A stretch of 64,000 nt of DNA. Source: JAWPMT01 sp965267435 (GTDB lineage: Bacteria; Bacteroidota; Bacteroidia; Cytophagales; Cyclobacteriaceae). This document shows, one piece after another, positions 18,942 to 28,186 of the stretch; the stretch's first letter is position 1, and the number at the start of each line of letters is the position of its first letter. Below the pieces are notes generated by a model. The model saw only the letters and a program-made list of their open reading frames with translations, did no database searches and was not told the DNA's origin. Position numbers and translations under genes: made by a program. The stretch spans positions 992,001 to 1,056,000 of the forward strand of contig OZ253960.1 in NCBI GenBank assembly GCA_965267435.1, given 5' to 3'.

Positions 18942-19451
18942 TTATTGGATGTTGATGCCTAGTGCCAGTAGCTTGCTGCTCACGTTGAGGGATCGGGCTT
19001 CGATGTTGGATTTGCTGATCTCAAACGTGAGTTTGTCGTTTTGTACGACCAGGCTTATACAAGCACCTTTTTTTACGAGACCATCGCCTTCCGTGATGAT
19101 GAGGGCATTGCGACAATTATTGCCATCAAGAGCGGATGCGAGTTGAGCCGTCTCTTTAGAACCTATGACCACAATTTGGGCCCCTTGCGCATCTTTGATG
19201 GACGGGTATTTCGAGACCTTCAATGGTAAGTCCTTCACCTTTCTGGAGGTAGCAAGCGTCTCGAGTTCTTGGGTGAGTTCGGAAGATCCCACTACAGCAA
19301 TTTCAAAGTCGCTGATACCAGAAGCCTGGGGCCATTCGATATGCTTTGTGAAATTGTAGATGAAAACGGTTTTGAGCTTTTCGGTTTGCCCAAATCCTTT
19401 GGTGGCAAGGAGTGTTAGCCCCAGCAGCGAAAAAATGAATGCTTTCCTCAT
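18942..19451 (-). CDS. YfiR family (DUF4154) periplasmic protein
   Basis: A 169-residue protein with signal peptide and the YfiR-type core: KLKTVFIYNFTKHIEWP at the mature N-terminus, then FEIAVVGSSEL and a conserved late Cys in KKGACISLVV. In Pseudomonas, YfiR is a periplasmic repressor of the diguanylate cyclase YfiN; many homologues instead neighbour TonB receptors and sensor kinases. Here it precedes a TonB receptor and no kinase or GGDEF gene is adjacent, so a receptor-linked role is inferred. Confidence 0.88.
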   Translation of the reverse strand: MRKAFIFSLLGLTLLATKGFGQTEKLKTVFIYNFTKHIEWPQASGISDFEIAVVGSSELTQELETLATSRKVKDLPLKVSKYPSIKDAQGAQIVVIGSKETAQLASALDGNNCRNALIITEGDGLVKKGACISLVVQNDKLTFEISKSNIEARSLNVSSKLLALGINIQ

Positions 19452-19774
19452 GTCAGTTGGTTACAAGAGATTTTGAGCCGAAGTAGATTGAAAAAAGCAG
19501 AGAAGTAAAGTGTTTGCTGCTGGACCAGAATAATCAGCGTCCGAAAAGAGGTATTCTTGATGATTTTAATAAATAACGGTTTTTGGTGTGTGTCAGGAGC
19601 GGGTTTTACGTCGGTAAAACGGTGCAACACGGACTATTGATCGACAGGTGTGTCTTCCTCGTGGATTGCGTAGCAAGACAGCATCTCCTCAAGACATCTC
19701 AATTGTTCCAATCCTGAATCCATCATTGATCGTGGGAAAAGTCAATATTTAAGTATTTTAAGGTTCCAACTACG
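19452..19774. other. divergent intergenic region
   Basis: About 320 bases between the YfiR gene and the TPR gene, AT-rich near both ends. It contains an 18 bp inverted repeat GTTTTAC-gtcg-GTAAAAC at 19603-19620, a possible operator or hairpin. No convincing gene; the open frame on the minus strand has no recognisable features. Confidence 0.5.
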
Positions 19775-20983
19775 ATGATGAATACACCAGTTACGATCAA
19801 TTCTCTGAGCTACAAGATCAGCTTAGGCCTACTGGCGATGCTAATGGCTCTTGGACCATTGCATGCTCAGGAAGCTACGATAGGGGGGAGAGCGAAGAAC
19901 ATTCGCGGCCAGGATGTCAATGGAAGAGCTGTTGAGCTGTTTTCGCAGGAAGGCGATTACATCATTATTCGGCAGTTGACATCGTTCAAGTACTCCCAGT
20001 TTCAAATGGATGATTTTCTGGGTAATCCGGCGACCATTGGCTATGACCTCCAAAGAGACATGGATCAAGTATCCACGACAGAAAGAAAGGCCTCGGTGTC
20101 GATCAGCTTCGTGAGGGTTTGGGATTGGGGAAGAAATGAGGCGGAATATCGCGATATGTCTGCGGACATCAGAGCCCACAGCGCAGGAGTGGTTGACATT
20201 ATTCTACCGAATCTGGATCCTCGATATGGCAATCAATCCTATCTCAACGAGTGGTACTACTTTCGGGAAATAGAGAAGTTCTATGATAACGAGTCCTACG
20301 GTACTGCCTGGCTCTTTGATGAGAACTTCATTGTCCTGGCTGAAGGAAATGTGAGCGATCTTTTAGAGAAGATTGAGGAGATCGAGATGGGCCCACAAGA
20401 AGGAATAGCCAGTGCGCCGCCAGTACGAGAGGACAAGGAACCCACTGCCAGGACTGACTATAGTCCTCCCGTTACGGCAACTGCCGAACCAGACAACTCG
20501 GAAGAGGTTTCGGAAGAATCGTATGATGCCAAAGTTGTCCGCCTCAACGACTACATAGCAGATGGCAAGTACGAAGAATCCCTGGGTGTTCTTAGCGAAA
20601 TGATTGAAATGCGTCCATCGGCTGAATTGTACACGTTGCTGGGATCCATAACGCTGGAGGTCGGCAAATGGGAGCAATACTCTGACGCACTGACGCAAGG
20701 CTTTGTATTTGAGGTCACTGAGAAAGCGTTCAATTCAGCTTTGGATCTGGATCCCTCATACTATGACGCTCATTTTGGCTTGGGTGCTCTGTATTACAAT
20801 CTTGTGGCTGAGGAGTTGCAAGATGCTGAGTCAATGACGGACGCTGAATATTCTGAGGCGGTAGAAAAGGTTAGAGAGTTTGCTCGTGAGGCTCAACGGA
20901 GTTTTCGGAGAGCCAGCGCAGTCCGACCCGAAGCCCAGGATGTAAAAGAATATCTGCAAATCCTGGAGTCTATTTTGGATTGA
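19775..20983 (+). CDS. exported TPR-containing protein
   Basis: A 402-residue protein with signal peptide (about 30 residues, ending LHAQ). Residues 30-210 form a domain I do not recognise, containing a WDWGRNEAEYRDM stretch and an aromatic-rich middle. After an acidic linker (about 210-250) the C-terminal part has tetratricopeptide-like helices: DGKYEESLGVLSEMIEMRPS and the ALDLDPSYYDAHFGLGALYY segment. Probably an envelope scaffold; partner unknown. Confidence 0.7.
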   Translation: MMNTPVTINSLSYKISLGLLAMLMALGPLHAQEATIGGRAKNIRGQDVNGRAVELFSQEGDYIIIRQLTSFKYSQFQMDDFLGNPATIGYDLQRDMDQVSTTERKASVSISFVRVWDWGRNEAEYRDMSADIRAHSAGVVDIILPNLDPRYGNQSYLNEWYYFREIEKFYDNESYGTAWLFDENFIVLAEGNVSDLLEKIEEIEMGPQEGIASAPPVREDKEPTARTDYSPPVTATAEPDNSEEVSEESYDAKVVRLNDYIADGKYEESLGVLSEMIEMRPSAELYTLLGSITLEVGKWEQYSDALTQGFVFEVTEKAFNSALDLDPSYYDAHFGLGALYYNLVAEELQDAESMTDAEYSEAVEKVREFAREAQRSFRRASAVRPEAQDVKEYLQILESILD

Positions 20984-21029
20984 CCGAGTGAGTACATGGG
21001 ACTTAGCGTTCAGAAGTCACCAACTTCCC

Positions 21030-21037
21030 CTATTTTG
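21030..21037 (+). promoter_or_regulatory. possible -7 promoter element
   Basis: CTATTTTG 35 bases before the SDR start. It matches the TAttTTG sites found upstream of several other genes here, but the -33 position reads TTC, not TTG. Confidence 0.25.
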
Positions 21038-21071
21038 TAGGTAGTTGCTCATCAATAAAAAACGCAGACCA

Positions 21072-21872
21072 ATGGATTTTAAAGAACGCTACGGGAGCTG
21101 GGCCTTAATCACTGGCGGTACTTCCGGTATCGGAGAGGAGATGACCAAAATAGTCGCCTCCAGAGGCCTTAATATCGTACTGGTAGCCCGAAGACCAGAG
21201 GTGCTAACCGAAAAAGCCAATTCCCTCAAATCGCAATACGGGATTGATGTGAAAACCATCTCCGCCGACCTGACAAAGCAGGAGGACTTAGATCGAATCA
21301 TAAGTGAGACCGAATCTCTGGAGGTCGGACTGATTATCCCCAATGCGGCCATTGAGAACCACGGCATGCTGATTGACATCCCTCTAGAAAAGGAGCTGGC
21401 TGCTATTCAGATGGATGTGATTTCTGTGTTAACAATGACCCATCACTTCGGCAAGAAGATGGCCGAGCGTGGGAGGGGGGGTATTCTCTTGGTGTCAAGC
21501 ATGATCGGGCATATGCCCAATCCATATTTTGCGAATTATGCTGGCATGAAGGCGTACGTCGCCAACCTTGGGTTTTCCTTGCATTATGAGCTTAAGCAAA
21601 AAGGAGTCGACGTGACGGTGCTGTCCCCCGGCCCCACTGACACACCCATGCTGAAAGGGGCGAGTGATCAAATGGATATCACCAAAATGCCCATGGACAT
21701 ACAGAAGCCGGACTACGTCGCCCAACTGGCGATTGAGGGTTTGGGTAAGCAAGCGCATGTGATACCCGGCAAGAAAAACACCATCATGGTGAGAATGACG
21801 AAATCGATGTCCACGCAGAAGCAAATCAACGCGGGTGGCAAGATGATGGACAAAGTGATGACGACAAGTTGA
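21072..21872 (+). CDS. short-chain dehydrogenase/reductase
   Basis: A 266-residue classical SDR. The ATG at 21072 is chosen over TTG 21045 because it places TGGTSGIG at residues 14-21. The NNAG equivalent reads PNAAIEN, the catalytic Ser is in LLVSSMIG, and YAGMK gives Tyr-x3-Lys; SPGPTDTPM follows as the PG motif. Family members reduce ketones or oxidise alcohols with NAD(P). No partner gene hints at the substrate. Confidence 0.88.
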   Translation: MDFKERYGSWALITGGTSGIGEEMTKIVASRGLNIVLVARRPEVLTEKANSLKSQYGIDVKTISADLTKQEDLDRIISETESLEVGLIIPNAAIENHGMLIDIPLEKELAAIQMDVISVLTMTHHFGKKMAERGRGGILLVSSMIGHMPNPYFANYAGMKAYVANLGFSLHYELKQKGVDVTVLSPGPTDTPMLKGASDQMDITKMPMDIQKPDYVAQLAIEGLGKQAHVIPGKKNTIMVRMTKSMSTQKQINAGGKMMDKVMTTS

Positions 21873-21957
21873 TTCATAAACGACTGTTACAGTGCCTGCA
21901 GATATGTATTTATGATAGGCCTTGGACAGTATGAAATTCCATAGGTGATTCCAAACG

Positions 21958-23580
21958 ATGAGGTATCTACTGACCATATCATTGATGGTACTTGGGCAAC
22001 TGGTGATTGGTCAGGAGCGAATCGGCGAACAGCAGATCAGTAATCTGCATCGGCTCGCAAAGGTCTGGGGATTCCTGAAGTATTATCATCCCGCCGTGGT
22101 CAAAGGCAAGTACGACTGGGATCAACAGCTGTTGGCACAGATTCCCCGGGTTATGACCAAGACTACACCGGAAGAGGTCAATTTACTGCTAGTTGAGTGG
22201 GTCGCCGAACTCAGTAAAGTCCAAGCAACTACTACTTATGAGGTTCCCGGCGAAGTCAAACTCATGCCGCCCAACGAGTGGATCACTGATGAGGTCCTTC
22301 TGGGGAAACGGCTAAGTCAGGCGCTTGGCGACCTCGTTCATGCCAAGCGAGGGAAAAAGAGTCACTACGTGAATTTAGGAGGGAGTCAAGGTGAATTCAC
22401 TAATGAAGAGGTTTACACCTCCTACAAAGGGGATGAGGTGAATATGAACCTGCTGGCGCTTTTTAGGTATTGGAATATCATCCAGTACTTCTATCCCTAT
22501 CGGTATTTGACCAATGATTGGGATTCGGTCCTGACGCACTACATTCCGAGGTTCTATGACGCCAGTACTTCTATAGACTACAAAATGCTGATTCAGGAAC
22601 TGGCTACTGAGATCAATGACGCCCATGCGATCATGTACGATGAAGACCTTAAGAATCACTTTGGTGCCAGGGCGCCCGCGTTCGACGTTCGGAACGTCGA
22701 AGGAAAATATGTAGTTTATCGACTGTTACCAGGATTTGATCATGACCACGGAGTAGCCCGGGGAACCGTCATTACTCATATCAATGGTGAAGTGGCGTCA
22801 GAGAAGGTCCGGTCCTTACGCAAGTATGTGCCGGCCTCCAACGAGCCAGGGAAAGAATATGGAGCCATTCAAATGGCACTGAGAACGAATAGTGATGGCC
22901 TTTCTCTGACGCTGGAGAGTGGGCACACGGTATCGGTGCCAGCGCACGACTTGCAAGCCGTGAGACCCCAGTGGTTAAGAATTCCCTCCCACAAAATATT
23001 GCCGGGAAATATCGGATATCTCTATCTCGGTTCAGTCGAGCCAGGAACGGTGGATGAGATCTTTGCAAAGTTTTCGAGTACGTCTGGGCTGGTCGTTGAT
23101 TTGAGGTGTTACCCATCCCATTACATGATGGAGTTGTTCAAATACATATCAGAGGATTTTGATCCATTTCTATGGGGTACCAAGGGAAGCACTGCTATGC
23201 CGGGACTCTTCACATTTGACCCTGTGACTAGCAAGGTGACCGCCAATCCTGAGTACTACAGGCAGCGCATTGCACTACTGGTGGATGAATTGACATTGAG
23301 TCAATCGGAATCTTATGCGATGGCTTTTCAGGTCAACCCCAATACGACCATCATTGGTAGTACCACTGCAGGAGCCGATGGCGATGCCGTACCGGTTATT
23401 TTGCCGGGAGATGTGATGACCGCCATCACGAGCTGGGGAGCTTACTATCCTGATGGCGGAGAGACGCAGGGCATCGGTATCATACCAGATGTGACCATCA
23501 GACCCACGATCATGGGCCTTCAATCTGGCGCTGACGAACTATTGGATTTAGCAGTCAAAATACTCACCGAGGATAAGTAA
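21958..23580 (+). CDS. S41 family peptidase, exported
   Basis: A 540-residue C-terminal-processing-peptidase-like protein. Signal peptide of about 19 residues; residues 20-170 form an N-terminal helical domain with LAKVWGFLKYYHP, often seen in Bacteroidota S41 proteins; a PDZ-like segment (RGTVITHINGEVASEKV) precedes the protease core, and LVDELTLSQSESYA carries the catalytic Ser followed by GSTTAGADGD. The sialidase-like gene starts 26 bases downstream, suggesting an operon. Likely periplasmic. Confidence 0.85.
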   Translation: MRYLLTISLMVLGQLVIGQERIGEQQISNLHRLAKVWGFLKYYHPAVVKGKYDWDQQLLAQIPRVMTKTTPEEVNLLLVEWVAELSKVQATTTYEVPGEVKLMPPNEWITDEVLLGKRLSQALGDLVHAKRGKKSHYVNLGGSQGEFTNEEVYTSYKGDEVNMNLLALFRYWNIIQYFYPYRYLTNDWDSVLTHYIPRFYDASTSIDYKMLIQELATEINDAHAIMYDEDLKNHFGARAPAFDVRNVEGKYVVYRLLPGFDHDHGVARGTVITHINGEVASEKVRSLRKYVPASNEPGKEYGAIQMALRTNSDGLSLTLESGHTVSVPAHDLQAVRPQWLRIPSHKILPGNIGYLYLGSVEPGTVDEIFAKFSSTSGLVVDLRCYPSHYMMELFKYISEDFDPFLWGTKGSTAMPGLFTFDPVTSKVTANPEYYRQRIALLVDELTLSQSESYAMAFQVNPNTTIIGSTTAGADGDAVPVILPGDVMTAITSWGAYYPDGGETQGIGIIPDVTIRPTIMGLQSGADELLDLAVKILTEDK

Positions 23581-23606
23581 CCGATCGCACAAAGCCCCGA
23601 CAAAAT

Positions 23607-24791
23607 ATGATGAACTCCATGAAAATCCTTTTCGCCTTCTTTTTTACCATTCAAATTGTACTCGCGCAGAACCGCGACTTCATCGTCAGTGAGCAATTGA
23701 TATTCCCCCCACAGCCTGAGCATACCCATGGCAGTAGCCTGGTGATCCTACCCAATGGGGATAAACTCGCGTGCTGGTTTCAGGGAAGTGGTGAACGAAG
23801 GTCAGACGATGTCCGCATCATGGGCGCTCGTCTGCGGAGCGGAGCTGATACGTGGTCCGAACCTTTTCTCATGGCAGACACACCGAGACTTCCCGACTGC
23901 AATCCCGTACTCTTTCTCAACAGTGACGACAAGCTTTTTCTCGTATGGATCGCAGTGCAGGCCAATCGCTGGGAGAGTTCCATTTTGCGATTCAGAACGT
24001 CGACCGATTATGATGATGAAGGTGCTCCGGTTTGGGGATGGCAGGACAATATTCTGCTAAAGCCGGATGACACGTTTGCCGAGGAGGTGGAGAAGAGGTT
24101 TGGCGACCTGCCCCGTAGTCAGGCTGGATGGGCGGAATACGCGCGACCCTACGACGAGATGATCACAGCGGCCAGTAAAGACCCTGTAAAAAGAAGTATT
24201 GGATGGATGACGCGCATTAAGCCACTGATCCTCGATGACGGCAAGATCCTATTGCCACTCTATTCCGACGGCTACAATTTTTCTCTGGTGGCCATATCTG
24301 AAGATGATGGAGAAAGCTGGAGACCGAGCTTGCCCATCGTGGGACGAGGCCCGATCCAGCCAGCGCTTGCACAGCGGAAGGATGGAAAGATCATCGCTTA
24401 CATGCGCGACAGCGGAGACGCGCCGTCCAGAGTTCACATGAGCGTAAGTGCCGACCGGGGAGAAACCTGGAGCGCCTCGACCAAGACCGATATTCCCAAT
24501 ACTGCCAGCGTTGAGCTTATGAAGTTGAAGGATGGCACATGGGCGTTCGTTGGCAATGATATTGCCGATGGGCGCTATCGTGTGAGTCTCTATTTGTCAG
24601 ACGACGAAGGACGGACGTGGAAATGGAAAGTAAGGCTGGAGGACCACGAAAAGGGTGGTGGCAGTTTTTCGTACCCTTGCCTGATTGAGGACGGTGACGG
24701 ATTATTGCATGTGACGTACTCCTATCGGACCAGCAATACAGAGAAGTCCATCAAATATGTGGTGGTTGATCCGGAAGAGGTGAAAAGATAG
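23607..24791 (+). CDS. exo-sialidase/BNR-repeat protein, exported
   Basis: A 394-residue six-bladed propeller of the sialidase superfamily with signal peptide. Three Asp-boxes are evident: SEDDGESW, SADRGETW and SDDEGRTW. The FRIP-like arginine region is not evident, and members with this arrangement (RIKPLILDDGKILLPLYSDG) are often annotated as sialidase-family or neuraminidase-like proteins that may act on other glycans. It follows the S41 peptidase gene by 26 bases. Confidence 0.82.
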   Translation: MMNSMKILFAFFFTIQIVLAQNRDFIVSEQLIFPPQPEHTHGSSLVILPNGDKLACWFQGSGERRSDDVRIMGARLRSGADTWSEPFLMADTPRLPDCNPVLFLNSDDKLFLVWIAVQANRWESSILRFRTSTDYDDEGAPVWGWQDNILLKPDDTFAEEVEKRFGDLPRSQAGWAEYARPYDEMITAASKDPVKRSIGWMTRIKPLILDDGKILLPLYSDGYNFSLVAISEDDGESWRPSLPIVGRGPIQPALAQRKDGKIIAYMRDSGDAPSRVHMSVSADRGETWSASTKTDIPNTASVELMKLKDGTWAFVGNDIADGRYRVSLYLSDDEGRTWKWKVRLEDHEKGGGSFSYPCLIEDGDGLLHVTYSYRTSNTEKSIKYVVVDPEEVKR

Positions 24792-24841
24792 CGTCACTGG
24801 TCCTGACTGCTCTTTGGAGGGGCCTATCAAAGAATAGAAAT

Positions 24842-24876
24842 GATACAGGAATCTCTATTGTGAGACTCCTGCATCA
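24842..24876. repeat. hairpin of the dispersed repeat family, between convergent genes
   Basis: GATACAGGAATCTC (from 24842) faces GAGACTCCTGCATC with a short loop; two mismatches in the stem. The arms are the same sequences that bound the longer repeat at 60329-60377. Placed between the sialidase-like gene and the convergent VWA gene, it may also act as a bidirectional terminator. Confidence 0.6.
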
Positions 24877-24891
24877 AATCATCATGCGGAT

Positions 24892-27288
24892 TTAGAACTT
24901 ACCTATCCCATTGTTGATAAGAATGCGATCGTACAGCTCTTTTAGTTCTTCATCATCTGGGTAATGTTCCATACCCATTTCGCAGGCGGACATGGCGTCA
25001 ACTATCAATCCCTGCGCGTCATATTGAAGGGCGAGGTTAGTATAAAACGCCACTGCCCTTTGGTCCGTAGGTTGTGGCAAGAGCTGGGAGACTGATCCGG
25101 GGAGGTGCTTAAACCCATAGTCTTCTGATCGCTCTTCATGACCAGCCGCACTTACGGTGATAATGAACATACCCGAAGGATTAGCTTTGAAGTCGTTGAT
25201 GTCCAGCCATATAGCGCTATCCTCTGTTTCTGCCGAGTAGATCATATCGTCAAAAATGTTCTTCACCGTCACCGTGTAAGGTCCCTCAACCAGGGGTTTC
25301 CAGCGTAGTACAAATCGGTCATTGGCAAAGTTGATGGATTTGCCAGGGATCAGGATGTCCACGATGCTGTTTGTTCCTGCGGCTCTTGATACGGCACCTG
25401 TCGTGTTTATCCTGCCGCCAACGGCACTATTTGACACACCGGCAGGTAGGGGCAGGGGCTGCTTGATGGAGGTCAGGGTCTGATTACCATTCACTACTTC
25501 GGCGTCTACAGCTACAAAGGAGGTGTATTCCGTGAGCAACGAATACTTCAGTCCGAGGCTGAGGACCTCTTGTCTTCGAGCTTTTGTGGGTGCATGGTAG
25601 TCAATGAGATTCTTCACGCGGTCCCTCGCCCACAGGAATCTGAGGGCTGTGAGGTCTTCAGTTTTTCCAGAAGTCGATGCTGTGGCAATGTATGGGGAGC
25701 TAGCAGCGTAACCCGTCAGTTGAATGTCATCGGTGAGTTCACCACGATACTTGCCAACAACAGTAACGGGCCTATTGGCGAAAACATCGGGAATACGCTC
25801 GGCCGAGAGGTCGTAGACGTCATTGGAGCCGAAGTCAATGCTAATGTTCGTCAATGCCGGTTTATTGATGTATTCAATAAACTGCTCAGCCTTTTCTTTG
25901 GCAAAGCCAGATGATGTAACGACGAAGGGTTCGCCCTTGCCAGCATGTGCAATACCCTCGATGAGGTACCTGTTGACGGCCGTTCCGATACCAAATGCGA
26001 ACACGTTGGTTTCATCCAGATTGCCCCGGATCAACTCAAAGACCTCGCGTTCGGCATGGATAAAGCCATCGGTAATGACCACCACAGACCGTGCGAAGGG
26101 TGTCGAGGGTTCTTCCAGGATCACACCCTCCAGTGCCTCGTACAGGTTGGTGCCTCCACCCCCGGAGCTTGAGCCGAGGAGGCTTAGAGCCTTCGATACG
26201 TTGCTTTCATTGGCGGGAACAGGCTGCGGAAACAGCTTTTGACTGCCAAACTCAAAGAGCACAACATTGAATCGGTCCTGTGGCTGCAGCGATGGCAGCA
26301 GGTTTTTCATCACCCGCTTAGCTACATTGAGAGGAAACCCGTGCATCGACCCGGAGACGTCGACGACAAATACATATTCTCGTGGGGGGATCTGCTCAGG
26401 AGTAACGTTCTGTGGGGGCTCCACCGTCATCATAAAGAAATTTTCATCACCATCTTTATAGGTGAGGATCCCAGTTTCCACGTGTTTTCCTTGTAGGAAG
26501 TATTCTAAAACAAAGTCCCTGTCTCCCTGGTATTGCGCTGACGGTGTCAGAGCCAACTGGCAGTTACGTGCGCTGGTGAAGTCGACCTTGACCGGATGGG
26601 ACGCTGACCGAACTTCCTGAATCGGTACGGGTGCGGAGAGCGTCACATTGATGTCTATGAGGTAATTGGGCGCTACTGACTGCGTGAGATAGGGATTACT
26701 GACCCATTTATCGCCAGGACTGGCATTTGCAAGGGTTTGAGTAGAGTACCTGGGTCCCACGGTTGTGGGTAGCACAAATTCATACTTGCCATCTTCCGGA
26801 GATAGTAGCTCGGTGTAGCTAAGAGTCGTCTGAATGGTGTCCCCGGGCATGATATTGGCCACGCTCATCTGGAAGACGTTCGGACGGTTTTGTTCCAGAA
26901 GAGAGCTGCGTTGGCCGTTTCTCTTGGCCCGCTTGTATTTCTCCCTTGCCCGCTTTCTCTCAGCGATTTCGGCTTTGATCTTCCGTTCGCCAATGTTCAT
27001 TTCCATACTATAGACTGCGGCCTTGGTTGAGCCTGGAAAAACATAGGTCGCCTCGATCGATTGATTGCCGAGATTCACAAATGTTTGGGTCAAAGTGACA
27101 TCTGCTATCATGCCAGCAATGGATACTTTGGCAGATATGCTCTTGATTGGCATAAGGTCTGCACTCTCATCAGTGCCAGGAATGTGAAAGTAGGGAGCGA
27201 GTATGGGTGATTCTGGGTGATTTTGGGCTGTGGACATAGTCGCGACAGCACACAGGAATAGTGCGAGTGTTTGTCTGATGCGGTTCAT
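24892..27288 (-). CDS. VIT and VWA domain protein, exported
   Basis: A 798-residue protein. Signal peptide (about 21 residues), VIT domain (about 45-170; ATYVFPGSTKAAV and the basic ERKRAREKYKRAKR stretch), then a VWA domain starting near 305 with MIDAS DVSGSM (310-315) and later GGGGTNLYEAL and VVITDGF. The C-terminal 250 residues end in a helical segment with TPR-like character. Resembles vertebrate inter-alpha-trypsin-inhibitor heavy-chain architecture; in bacteria the role is unknown, probably metal-dependent protein binding at the envelope. Confidence 0.88.
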   Translation of the reverse strand: MNRIRQTLALFLCAVATMSTAQNHPESPILAPYFHIPGTDESADLMPIKSISAKVSIAGMIADVTLTQTFVNLGNQSIEATYVFPGSTKAAVYSMEMNIGERKIKAEIAERKRAREKYKRAKRNGQRSSLLEQNRPNVFQMSVANIMPGDTIQTTLSYTELLSPEDGKYEFVLPTTVGPRYSTQTLANASPGDKWVSNPYLTQSVAPNYLIDINVTLSAPVPIQEVRSASHPVKVDFTSARNCQLALTPSAQYQGDRDFVLEYFLQGKHVETGILTYKDGDENFFMMTVEPPQNVTPEQIPPREYVFVVDVSGSMHGFPLNVAKRVMKNLLPSLQPQDRFNVVLFEFGSQKLFPQPVPANESNVSKALSLLGSSSGGGGTNLYEALEGVILEEPSTPFARSVVVITDGFIHAEREVFELIRGNLDETNVFAFGIGTAVNRYLIEGIAHAGKGEPFVVTSSGFAKEKAEQFIEYINKPALTNISIDFGSNDVYDLSAERIPDVFANRPVTVVGKYRGELTDDIQLTGYAASSPYIATASTSGKTEDLTALRFLWARDRVKNLIDYHAPTKARRQEVLSLGLKYSLLTEYTSFVAVDAEVVNGNQTLTSIKQPLPLPAGVSNSAVGGRINTTGAVSRAAGTNSIVDILIPGKSINFANDRFVLRWKPLVEGPYTVTVKNIFDDMIYSAETEDSAIWLDINDFKANPSGMFIITVSAAGHEERSEDYGFKHLPGSVSQLLPQPTDQRAVAFYTNLALQYDAQGLIVDAMSACEMGMEHYPDDEELKELYDRILINNGIGKF

Positions 27289-27489
27289 TTATTAGAATAA
27301 GTAAAATGAGTATTGAAAACGTTATATTTTCTTACGAGACGTGCAGGCGAAAGGATTCAAAGATTTTGTTAAGTCGATACAATTCGTGCGCTAAGCGTAT
27401 TCTGACGCGTTATTCAGCCTAAGGGTGAAGATCTTAGTCCGTGTTGTAGGTTTGGATGAAGGGATGTCGGCGAGACAGTACCAAGGAAT

Positions 27490-28110
27490 ATGAAACGATT
27501 ACTCACACTAATAACTATCGTTATTGTTACTAACCTCCCTTTGGGATGCTATATCGGGGATGATTGCGGGGGGTACACGCCCCTTGAAGCAAAGATCACT
27601 GATATCACTTCCGAGGTGGGCATGCTGACGTCTACCGGATTTTCCAATTCGAGGAGCACCGAGTTTGATGAGGCGGCCATCAATGTTTCGATAGCTGGCA
27701 TAGAATACACTGAGATATCGGACGCTTCCCAGCCAGGGTTTTCTATCATCAACTCAGCCTATGCCTGCAGTCCACCTGAACCGCCGCCAACACAAGCGAT
27801 CACCTCCGTTCAAATCACCTCTGAATCCTCTGTCTTTTTTGGCGGTGAGGAGTACGCAAGTGGCGAGGACCTGAGTCAATTGTTCATAGCCGCGGATTAC
27901 CTATACGCTCGCGGTTCCACGACCGTAGCTGAATTCATAGAACGCCAGAATCAAGACCTTTACATTTTTGGATACGACGGAGCCAATGTTGCTTTTCAGT
28001 TGGCGGAGAAGCCTGATAGCACAATCAATCAGCCATTCTCAATCACCTTTCAATTGTCTGATTCAGAAGTTCTCCAGACGCGAATACAAGTTTTTGAGGT
28101 GAGCAACTGA
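27490..28110 (+). CDS. hypothetical lipoprotein
   Basis: A 206-residue predicted lipoprotein with lipobox LPLGC (Cys20) followed by CGGYTPLEAKITDI. The remainder is beta-rich and contains a proline-rich turn (SPPEPPPTQ) and a cysteine (AYACS). It resembles small Bacteroidota lipoproteins of unknown function (possibly DUF5034-like, from memory). It is divergent from the VWA gene and monocistronic. Confidence 0.65.
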   Translation: MKRLLTLITIVIVTNLPLGCYIGDDCGGYTPLEAKITDITSEVGMLTSTGFSNSRSTEFDEAAINVSIAGIEYTEISDASQPGFSIINSAYACSPPEPPPTQAITSVQITSESSVFFGGEEYASGEDLSQLFIAADYLYARGSTTVAEFIERQNQDLYIFGYDGANVAFQLAEKPDSTINQPFSITFQLSDSEVLQTRIQVFEVSN

Positions 28111-28186
28111 CTAAATAAGATCTCTTTTGACAGAGTATTCCGAATACTGGCGAAATTAAGGGCGACAAGTCCTACTGATCGCCCAT

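Noticed and set aside
19448..19630. 60-residue open frame on the minus strand
   Set aside because: Lies in the AT-rich divergent promoter region; no similarity visible.
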